Notes under the pieces: model-generated
What the model was told of the DNA's origin: nothing
Seen by the model: only the letters and a program-made list of their open reading frames with translations
Databases searched by the model: none
Part shown: in pieces, positions 35,190-45,400 of the stretch
Position numbering within the stretch: the first letter of the stretch is position 1
How the letters are laid out: every line of letters starts with the position of its first letter
Translations under genes and position numbers: made by a program
Source: Turritopsis dohrnii
Taxonomy: Eukaryota; Cnidaria; Hydrozoa; Anthoathecata; Oceaniidae
Assembly: GCA_027922465.2 (NCBI GenBank)
Contig: BQMF02000102.1
Location: 186,001 to 250,000 of the forward strand
Length of the DNA stretch: 64,000 nt
Direction: 5' to 3'

Positions 35190-35693
35190 TAGCCGCCAAA
35201 GCAGTGTCGCTCGCTGCACATGTTTAGTCTGCATTGTGTCACCGAAAAAGATCACGAAAAGCAGAATTAAGTAATTGGTAATGGAAAGTGTACCCATGTT
35301 ATGGAACTCAAAATACTGATAAAAAAATGATAGGATCGTTTTGCTATAACCAACCGTTAAAAAGATATCGTCGATCAAAGATTTTACGTCACAGACCCGT
35401 CGCTCAAAACATTTAGTCCCAAGAGATATCGTCGAAGAAAGATTTCGATGATATCACAGACCTTTCTTCGAAAAAATTAGGTCCAAATTCTTAGTCATCC
35501 CCCAAAAACGTCATTATCCCTATTGGTTCACAAGATACTTCCCCGAAAACGTTGCGTTGATTGGGGATACAATATATTGGTTTTGTAATGACGTCGTGCA
35601 TAAAATGAGAAATAATTTCTCGCACAGCTCAGATCTAACATTTTGAATGACAGACAAACAGACAGAGAATTGGGTATAAGTATATAGATATAC
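35190..35693 (+). repeat. TAGCCGCC unit, diverged
   Basis: Full-length unit from tagccgccaaagcag to gtataagtatatagata. An internal duplication repeats the gagatatcgtcga block (about 35360 and 35422). It is followed directly by another unit. Confidence 0.7.
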
Positions 35694-36020
35694 TAGCCGC
35701 CCATGTTCAGCCTGCGTTGTGTCAATCTCAAAGGGTTAACGAAAAATAAAATTTAAGTGGCAGCAGAAAGTACAGCACCTTGTAGAGCTCGAAATTCTAA
35801 ACACGAAAATGTATAGGAACAACCGTGTATGACAAACCATTTTGGAGATATTATCGATCAAAAATTTTAATGGCGACATGGAGTCTCCGTTCCCAAAAAT
35901 TTTGCCCAAACGTTTTTGTCACAACTACATGGCTAATGTTATGAACGCCCAAAAGCGTTTTTTATCCGTATTGGTTACCGAGATAATTTTCCCTAAATGT
36001 TGCGTTCGATCTGGGTCTCT
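35694..36020 (+). repeat. TAGCCGCC unit, 3'-truncated
   Basis: It lacks part of the GC-rich start and the whole 3' end. It runs to the gttgcgttcgatctgggt block. Confidence 0.65.
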
Positions 36021-36905
36021 AAATATCCAGCTTCTTGGATTCGTGCAGCAGAAAAAGACCTTATTGTCTTAAGTATGCCTCTTCTCAATCTTTTACAGCA
36101 AGAGTGTCTTCATGCTTGTTCAAAAAGACTTAAGACTACGATCTTGGTTTCTTCATTGTTAGTTCCAACATGAAATTTTTTGAATGTTACAGTTGAGTCA
36201 TTCTCTGTAGCCTGGCTTATTGAAAATGTTTCAAAGCTAGGAATTTTAGAGTGTCATTTGGGCAAGGTGAAACCTGCCTTGTCAAAAACGTGGATTGAAG
36301 TATCCTTCACTAGTTCTGCTTCTTTCTCACTCTCTCCACCAGATCTTTACATACAGATCATCTAATAATTCTTTGACCAAATCCTGTCCTGATGAGAGTT
36401 CTCGCAAATGTGAATGGACAAGATCTACTAACAAACGGAAATTTCCTGAACCTCAGAGTAATAACTTCAAAGTTAGATGTCTGTTTCCAGAAAGGCTCCT
36501 AATATCACCTAACAAGAGCATTGTTTTCTTACAATTTCCCAACAACCCAAAATGCAGTTATTGTTGCAATATCGGTCCAACATAAAGAGGGTCATATATA
36601 TAGTGATAGTGATACCTCATGGCTGCTCTCTTTAGATGAAGTATCAAAAGCAATTCTCAAAAACAGTTCTCTTCTCGGTTAACTACTCTATGTGACACCT
36701 AAGTACACTTGATTGAATTTTTTCCTCTATGATACTGTAATATTTTGAAAGAATCTTGCGTTGTTGCTTCAGTTTTTTCGAAGTCTCCGCTTTGGTGTGG
36801 ACTTATTACTGCTATGCTCTGGGTGATTGCGTTTTCAAGGTGATCCTGTACAATATTTAGCATCTTCGTCTCTACTTAGAAGTTCTTTGATTTCTTGTAC
36901 ATGTT
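36021..36905. other. No gene recognised
   Basis: Two overlapping short frames (36180-36365 and 36295-36585) have no recognisable motif and no splice context I trust. Confidence 0.4.
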
Positions 36906-39900
36906 GTTACACCGACAAATGTAGTAACTCCGACAAATGTAGTGACTCCGACAAATGTAGTAAAAAATCTACGACAAATGTAGTAAACGCCTTTAAGATT
37001 GAAATGAGCCATAATTAGGCCAAACACATGAAAGTCTTCACCAAGTCCCTATCAGATGGACATATTTTAAAACCAAAAATCGCGCATGCGCAGTAAAACA
37101 CCCCGCTAATATGAGCTAAATGAGACATAATTGGGCAAACCTCATAAACGTCTTCACTACGTAACTTTTCCAGTGCTATTAGGTGGCTGCATTTATCCTG
37201 GAATTTGTACATGCGCAGTAAAAGACTGTCAATACAAGCAAAAAGGGTCATAATTAGGCGAAACACATCAACAACCTCATCAATAAGCTTTGTAATGGCT
37301 GTCAAGTAGCTATAAAATGAAACCAAAAATTACCCATGCGCAGTAGAATTATGCTAATATAAGATAAATGAGCCATAATTAGGCAAAATGCATCAAGGTC
37401 TTCATCATATAATATTCCAGATGCTATCAAGTGGCCATATAACAGATCCCAAGTTCGCGCATGCGCAGTTAAAATATTTGGGTAAAATCACTACAATTTA
37501 AGTAAAATTCATGTATGCATATATTTTCAATACTGCTAACAAAACAAAAGTACATGTTGTTGTACATTCTTCTGTTAGTATGTATGCATATATTTTTAAT
37601 ACTGCTAACAAAACATAAGAAGTGTTTGTTTGAAGATACCCTGAATTCGACTGATGTCACACATACAAGGGTTTACCACCTTCCCACAAACTAATAGTCG
37701 AGTAGAACTGAAATGTTTAATTAAAAAGTGGCCATAGTCTAATCGCGTACCTCGCTAAAGGCTACATTTGCTTGTTAAATCGGATGATACAAAATAGATG
37801 TAGCCTTACTTGTGCTTCAACAGGTTAGCATAATTGGCATCTTTTATGTTAGTGCATCCATAGTGTGAACACATTGCATTACAAAAATGGTGCAAAAATG
37901 GTGCAAATCTAGAATAACAGAGAGAGAGAAAACTTCAACTTTTTTTAGCTTTTGTTTTAAAAAAGTTACGCGCTCTAACATGGGTGCTATCAAACGTAAG
38001 GGGGAAATGGTTTCTCTTCTTGAAAAGATTACACGGGAGGAGAGAAAAAAAGGCACGTGCTAAATGAATAAAGTGAATAAAAAAACGTTCGATCTGAAGC
38101 GCATAGCAATTAAAAAAAGAAATTAAATTATTAAAAGAAAAGCAAAAAAATATTTTGTTTCATGATACTCTTTTTTTACCTATCGGTTTTTAAACATTTT
38201 GATTGCTCGAAAAAAAAGTTTACCCGTCTCAGACAGTCAGGCAAGGATACATTAGGATACACTGGCAAACATGCTGCCACGTTCTGCCACTGCTGCTTTT
38301 TGTCCAAACCGTTTAATCAGTTAGTTTCTTTGTATTTAGTTGATGTATTGTTTTCAAAGCCAACGTAGTCAACGTAGTCCTTTGAATATAAAACTAACAA
38401 TAATAATAAAAACAAAACGTTATTAGTTCATCAGCCAAAAAAAGTCACGTTCGATTGGGGTTGCAATGTATTTGCTTTGAACTCACGTCGCACACAAAAA
38501 AAGAAATAATTTCGCTCACATCTCAATCTACCATTTTGCGTGACCTACAAACAAACAAAAAAACAAACAGACAGACAGACGGAGAATCGGCTATTAATAT
38601 ATAGACTAGCCGCCAAGGCGGCGTCGCTCGCCGCCCATGTTCAGCCTGGGTTGACTTCACGAAAAATAAAATTAAGGAATTGGCAACCGAAAGTGTTCCC
38701 ATGTTGTGGAGCTCGAAAAACTGATCAAAAATATGTATGGGATCGTTCCGCTACGATCAACCGTTACAGAGATATCATTGTTCAAAGATTTTGATGACGT
38801 CACAGACCCCTCCCCAAAAAAATTAGACCCATATTTTTCGTCACCCCATCGCCTGTATCGCGGATCCCAAAAAACGTCAGTTATCCCTATTGGTTATCGA
38901 GATAATTTTCCCTAAACGTCGCATTTGATTAGGGTCTCAATGCATTGGTTTCACACTGATTTCGCGCACAAGAAGAGAAATAATTTATGTGTGATCTTAC
39001 ATTGCTGACTTCCCGATTTCTTTCGCAGTTCATTTCTACCATTTTGCGTGACAAACAAACAAACAAACAGACAGACAGACAGAGAATCGGCTATTAATAT
39101 ATAGACTAGCTGCCAAGGCGGCGTCGCTCGCCGCCCATGCTCAGCCAGCGTTGACTTCACGAAAAATAAAATTAAGGAATTGGCAACTGAAAGTGTAACT
39201 ATGTTGTAGAGCTCGAAGAGTTGATCAAAAAAATGTATGGGATCGTTCCATTACGACCAACCGTTACGGAGATATCCTTGATCAAATATTTTCATGACGT
39301 CACAGACCCGTCCCCCCAAAACAATTAGACCCAAATTTTTCATCACCCCATCGCCTGTATCGCAGACCCCAAAAAACGTCAGTTATCCCCATTGGTTACC
39401 GACATAATTTTCCCTAAACGTCGCGTTCTATTTGGGTCTCAATACAATGGTTTCGCACTGACGTCGCACAAAATAAAATTAAATAATCACTCTCACAACT
39501 CAATCTACCATTTTGCGTGACTTACAAACAAACAAACAGACAGACAGACAGACAGACAGACGGAAAATCGGCTATTAATATATAGACTAGCCGCCAAGGC
39601 GGCGTCGCTCGCCGCCATGATCAGCCTGCGTTGAATCCACCAAAAATAAAACTAAGGAATTAGCAATGATAAGCGTGTCCATGTTGTAGAGCTCGAAAAA
39701 CTGATCAAAAAAATGTATGGGATCGTTTCGCTACGACCAACCGTTCCGGAGATATCCTTGATCAAATATTTTGATGACGTCACAGACCCGTCCCCCCAAA
39801 AAAATTAGACCCAAATTTTTCATCACCCCATCGCCTGTATCGCGGACCCAAAAAAACGTCAGTTATTCCTATTGGTTACGGAGATAATTTTCCCTAAACG

Positions 39901-40652
39901 TCGCATTCGATTAGGGTCTCAATACAATGGTTTCACACTGACGTCGCACAATAAAAGAAATAGTTTATGTGTGATCTTACATTGCTGACTCTCTCTTTCG
40001 CAGTTCACATCTAACATTTTGCGTGACTTACAAACAAACAAACAAACAAACAAACAAACAGACAGACAGACAGACAGAGAATCGGCTATTAATATATAGA
40101 CTTGGTTAAGACCTACGAGCATTTAGGTAAGTGTAATTCATTTGGCTTGTATGCAGTACTACGCATGCACGAACTCGAGTTCTGTTATGTGGCCACTTGA
40201 TAGCACTTGGAAAATTATCTACTGAATACTTGATGAGTTACGCCTAATTATGGCTTATTTAGCTCACATTAGCATTCTTTACTGTGCACGCGCAGCTTTT
40301 GGGTTTTGCTTTATGGACATTTGGCAGCCCTTACAGAAATGCTTGATGAAGACGTTTATGTGTCTTGTCTAATTGTGATTGATTTTGCTTGTATTAACAG
40401 GCTTTTACTGGCGAAGATCTTAATGTATTTTTCCTAATTATGGGCCATTTAGCTCATATTAACAGGGTGTTTTACTGCGCATGCGCGATTTTTGGTTTTA
40501 CAATATGTTCACCTGATAGGCCTTGAAAGGTTACTTGGTGAAGAACTTCATGTGTTTGGCCTAATTATAGCTCATTTCAACCTCAAAGGTGTTTACTACA
40601 TTTGTTGTAGGTTTACTACATTTGTCGGAGTTACTACATTTGTCGGTGTAAC
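36906..40652. mobile_element. Large foldback-type element (3.75 kb) with 7 bp target duplication
   Basis: The ends are gttacaccgacaaatg and its complement. acatgtt occurs immediately outside both ends (36899-36905 and 40653-40659). Next to each tip, the unit ctccgacaaatgtagta is tandemly repeated. Behind it, long arms (to about 37475 and from about 40115) contain several ~120-140 bp monomers. Each monomer has a gcgcatgcgcagt core and a gagccataattaggc block. The interior holds a 33 bp direct repeat (37508-37620) and a tandem array of TAGCCGCC units (38440-40101). No transposase is visible. The architecture resembles Drosophila FB-type foldback elements in form only. Confidence 0.75.
38440..40101 (+). 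repeat. Tandem array of TAGCCGCC units
   Basis: A 3' partial copy (about 38440-38606) is followed by three complete units: 38607-39106, 39107-39587 and 39588-40101 (500, 481 and 514 bp). Each starts tagccgccaaggcgg with a GCCGCC/GGCGGC hairpin and carries a gatgacgtcacaga palindrome. Each ends with a variable (acaa)n/(acag)n microsatellite and ggctattaatatatagac. Length differences come mainly from the microsatellite and a ~25-30 bp insert before it. Confidence 0.85.
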
Positions 40653-40867
40653 ACATGTTACTATAATCAATAAAGTCTATCGCATCTAAAAGCTAGAAAT
40701 TCTGCACTATACAGCTGTTTGTGTTTCACAGTATCAGCAAGGGTTATTTTGGTCAGTATCAGCCATAGCATCACCAAAATCCTGCCAAAATTGCTGTAAG
40801 ATTTTCCAAAAATAGAAATTTAGCATTTTCTTTGCCGAAAATAGCTATACTACATTTGATGGTAACT

Positions 40868-41100
40868 TTAATTATACACTTGATGTTTCCCTACCCTCTG
40901 CTATCTGTCAGAGACAACTATTTATTGTTTTTTCATCTTCTTTCAATAAACCATGTGGGTGTAGTTTCGCCAGAAGTAGACCATGATTCAAATAATCGAA
41001 AGCTTTACTGAGGTCCATAAGACCTGCTGCAACAACATATCGGTTATCTATTTCCTTTTGCCAGCTATGCAGCATAAAAATTGCACACTCAATAAAGGAG
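40868..41100 (-). pseudogene. LINE reverse transcriptase fragment (Jockey/CR1-like)
   Basis: The minus-strand translation from about 41100 gives RT motif A with the typical Met-Asp-Leu-Ser-Lys-Ala-Phe-Asp, followed by Leu-Leu-Leu-Ala-Lys-Leu. After a frameshift it gives Ser-Asp-Arg-(stop)-Gln-Arg-Val, a signature of this RT class downstream of motif A. Motifs B and C are absent. A short dead fragment. Confidence 0.7.
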
Positions 41101-41645
41101 ATAGTTTAGGTGATATAAAATCTTAACGTCGATCATGTAGGCTTCGCTCAAGTACTTCAGAAGTTGCACGAGGTGTCCATCGACACAGTCCTTTCATATT
41201 TTTGCCGGGATGTTGCTAGAAAAGTGACATAAGATAACAGTAAAAGCACAACAATAAAAATGACAATAACAATAAAAACTTTCCTGTTCCTTATTCAAAA
41301 GAAAAGCTGATAATAATAAACCTTATTAACGAACTCCGTTGTTATAAACTTTTTCAAATTGGTCAACTAATCAAAACACATCGTTTTATGAGTTTTCCTT
41401 TATAATGAAAACGATCGATGCAAAGAATGGTCATTTAGCATCTTTCATCATCTGTATGCTCTTATTCTGATGGTATCTATATCATTTTTTTAAATGATGA
41501 ATCATCGTCCTAAATATTCCTTTTCATAGTGCCAAAGATTTACTAGAATACTTACAATTAACATATGGCTTTGCTATTTCCCAATTCCCATGTTCCTTAA
41601 TCGTGAACCGTTCTCTTCTGGCCCTTCTGTTTAATGTCTGAATGA
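41101..41645. other. No gene recognised
   Basis: Beyond the LINE fragment, no supported features. Confidence 0.45.
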
Positions 41646-41974
41646 TTTTATTTATTTATTTGGTATTGTTTTACGTGGCTAGCCTCACTCAGTTGCTACT
41701 GCATCTGCTTTCCAGGAGGGGCCGCGGCTTAGGTTGGAGGCTCCGAAGTATTTGACACTCTCATGAGTGACACAAACCCAATCAAGGGCTTGTGCTCCTC
41801 AGGATGACCTCCTGCAACACCCGATGTATCATCTACCCAATTTCCCTCACATGGCATGGGTCGACCCGGCGCTATGGTACATTCACTCACGCATGGTGAA
41901 TCGCCGCCAAGGGGAATTGAACCCGGATCTCCCGCATGAAATACGAGAGTGATAACCACTATACTACGGCGCCA
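41646..41974 (-). mobile_element. tRNA-derived SINE, ~330 bp
   Basis: On the minus strand it begins with a tRNA-like head at 41974: A-box tagtatagtggttatc, B-box gggttcaattccc. An unrelated body follows, ending in an (AAAT)n tail at 41646-41660. Head, body and simple-repeat tail in that order define a tRNA-derived SINE. The anticodon arm is not a clean tRNA. Confidence 0.75.
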
Positions 41975-42249
41975 CATCTGCATGCTGATGTATTTCGCAT
42001 AATTTAAGCAGGACTTGCTTACTTCAAAAAGCAAACTAGACAAACTTTCCATAGATTGAAATCGACAGTTAAACTGTTGATTTTGAGCAGCCAGGGCCAG
42101 GGTTTCCTTTGCTTGCTGTTGAAAAGGCAAGAAATCTTAAGATTGATGTCTAGTATTCATTTAGAGGGCATAATATGTCCGATCACTCGCATGCACAAAA
42201 CAGTCCTGCTGTAAGTACGTACCAACTGTTAAAATTTTTTATTCTATAG

Positions 42250-42328
42250 GTACACTAAGCATAATGGTAAATCAGAAAATATTGACTCCGACGAAGATGA
42301 AGAAAATGATAACATCAGCGTTACCAGT
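42250..42328 (+). CDS. Possible upstream exon of the STAND gene
   Basis: Lies between an acceptor-like ttctatag (ending 42249) and a donor-like agt|gtacgt. It is open in the frame that joins directly onto the ATG at 42500, where a second acceptor (gcattttag) ends at 42499. The encoded 26 residues are acidic (Asp-Ser-Asp-Glu-Asp-Glu-Glu). If real, the gene starts further upstream. An AATC microsatellite (42349-42384) would lie in the intron. Confidence 0.3.
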
Positions 42329-42499
42329 GTACGTGTTAAATCCGATATAATCAATCAATCAATCAATCAATCAATCGATCAATATTGTACTTATTTTCGG
42401 GAATCAAATAGCCTTTATCATATCGAGCACCAGCTTTAAATTTTCAGTGTCAACGGTGTAAGGTCCCTATTTGAAAATTATATGTTATTTGCATTTTAG

Positions 42500-45400
42500 A
42501 TGCATGTTTTTCCTTCAACCACTGATAAAAGATATTTTGAAATGAAGAATTACGAGAAACATGCCAACAATATTCTTCAAGATTTTATGCTTAAAAAATT
42601 GAAAATACCAAAAGATGATAAAGTACAGCTATTCCAAGTGCTAAAAACCAACGAGTCAAAATTCCTGTTGTTGAAGAAAAAAAAGGTTATCAAAGAAGAC
42701 CAGTGGGTGATCCTCTTCCCACAGAATGGGGAAAGTGATGCTGAACAATTCGATATCACCTTGATTCTGATAATCCTTAGAACCATATGTACCTTAGACC
42801 AAGGCGAAAAGAATCTCATTGACGAAATTAACAAGCTGAGAAATTGGGTGGCTCATCAAACCGAAGTGATATCAGATGATGAATACAATGAATATACAAC
42901 CAGATTTGAAAAGTGGTTCCAAGGAATTGGGATGACTGCTGCTTTCTGGAAGATGCTACAAAATCGCATCATTTATAACGACGTAGATTATCTGCAGTTT
43001 GGGCTAAAGGACCCGATTCCTAATTTCGTGGGACGAGAAAAAGAACTGAAAGAAATCCATTCAGCACTGATTACAGAAGATCACGACGTTCTCGTTGTCA
43101 CAGGAACGTCTGGCATTGGTAAATCAGAACTGGTCAGAACATATTATCAGAGACATGGAAAAGATTATGACCAGAACATACTAGCAATAAACGCAGAAAC
43201 GCATGGATCTCTCGAAAGATTTTTCGTAAATTTTGCAAGATACATCGGAATGTTGTCTGCTGATGCAACAAAACAACCAATGGAAGTTTTGATATCACGG
43301 TCCTATAATTACCTGGCATTAAAAAATTGCCTGCTAATCTTTGACAACGCTGATACAGAAAACATTTTGAACGACTATTTGCCGATTACATCTTCCAAAA
43401 AGTTACGCAAGATTATAATAACCACACAACTCAAGTCCTGGAATAAGTCCACGAAACAAATAGAGTTAAAGCCGCTGGAAATGCATGAAGGATTGCTGTA
43501 TTTCGAAAATGAGCTTGATTTAGATACAAGCTCTACGGAATGCAGAGAAGCAGCCGAAAGTTTGCTAAACCAACTTAGCTCATTACCTATTGCGCTTCGA
43601 TTGGCTTCTTCATTTATTCAAACCAGGGAAATTACGATAAGTGCCTTCTTGAAGGAACATCAAGAAACGTTTCATAAATTGTGGCTTACCATCGAGCAAA
43701 CAAAAGCTAAGAAAAGTGATAAAACAGTTTTAACAACGTGGCAAATGGTGTTCAATTGCCTGGACGAGCATACCAAAAAGCTTATCCAGATCTTTGCTTA
43801 TATGGATGGAAAACGTATTGGCATTGATTTACTTCTTGAAATAGAGGGTGGAGATGAATTTCAACTCAGAGAGTCTTTATACCAGATGAAAAAGTATTCT
43901 CTGATCGGCTCAACCGATGAATGTTGCTACACAATACATAATCTTATTCAACATGTGATTAGAGCTAAGCTAACAATTGCAGAACAAGAGTCAGTTATAA
44001 CAGATATATTTCAAATGTGTAGCAATTACATTAAAGTTAGTGATGAAAAAGGTCAACAAACGTTTGGAGATGCGTGGCTTCAGCACATTGTTACTGCTAC
44101 AGGAAAAGTAAACGTTAAAGTAGCAATGTCAAATGTAATTCATGATGTCATTACGTCCGGAGTAGAGAAAGCAATAGCTGGCTTAAAACTTAAAACAGGA
44201 AGGAGCTTCCTGGATAATTGCAAGCAAATAATTATCATAGACACATATGAATTAGCATTTGCAGAAGTGCAGATGTTAAGAGCATATGCAAAATATGAAG
44301 AAGCAATCGAACTATGCAAAAAAGTGTTGGAATCTCCAGAGAAATCATCGTTCATTCACATCAAAGTGCAATTAGCCATTGCATTAAGTCAACAAGGTCG
44401 ACACGCAGAAGCTATTGAACTATTCACAGAGGTATTAAAAAGCACACAATTAAAACATGCACTTGGGCCCAATGATGTATTGGCTATAAAGCAAAACTTA
44501 GCAATTTCGTTAAATAACAAAGGGAAACATGAAGAAGCAATTGAAATATATCAAGATGTGTTGCAATGTAAACACAAAACATATGGCTTTGAGCATCCAT
44601 CGACGTTGGCAACAAAACATAACTTAGCTTGTGCTTTAAAGAATCATGGAAAACACGTAGAGGCCATTGAACTCTATACTGAAGTATTGGAATGTCAAGA
44701 ATCAAAACTTGGTTCGGAGCACTCATCAACGTTGGCGACAAAAAACAACTTAGCTGGTGCTTTAAGTGCTGAAGGGAAATACACGGAGGCAATCGCACTA
44801 TACAGAATAGTATTGGGATGTAGACAATCAAAACTTGGTTTAGAGCACCCATCAACTTTGGCAACAAAAAATAACTTAGCTGGTGCTTTAAAGAATCATG
44901 GAAAATACGTAGAGGCCATTGAACTCTATACTGAAGTATTGGAATGCCAAGAATCAAAACTTGGTTCGGAGCACTCATCAACTTTGGCGACAAAAAACAA
45001 CTTAGCTAGTGTTTTTAGTAATGAAGGAAAATACGTGGAGGCAATCGCACTATACAGAATAGTATTGGAATGTAGACAATCAAAACTTGGTTTAGAGCAC
45101 CCATCAACATTGGCAACAAAAAATAACTTAGCTAGTGCTTTAAAGAATCATGGTAAACACGCAGAGGCAGCCGAACTCTACATTAAAGTATTGGAATGTC
45201 AAGAATCAAAACTTGGTTTAGAACACCCTTTAACGTTGCAGACAAAAACGGAATTAGCTAATGCTTTAAGTGATCAAGGCAAACACACAGAGGCAGTTGA
45301 ACTTCACAAAAAAGTGTTGGAATGTCAACAATTAAAATTTGGTTTAGAGCACTCATCAACGTTGGTGACCAAACATACGTTAGCAATTGCTTTAGATAAG

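Noticed and set aside
36385..36420. ctgatgag followed by cgcaaa, resembling a hammerhead ribozyme core
   Set aside because: The required CGAAA is not present and the helices do not pair.
38440..40101. Regularly spaced repeats resembling a CRISPR array
   Set aside because: The repeats are ~500 bp long with no spacers, and the setting is eukaryotic. This is a tandem satellite-like array.
41729..42130. Minus-strand 133-codon frame
   Set aside because: Most of it is the tRNA head and body of the SINE, so it is not protein-coding.
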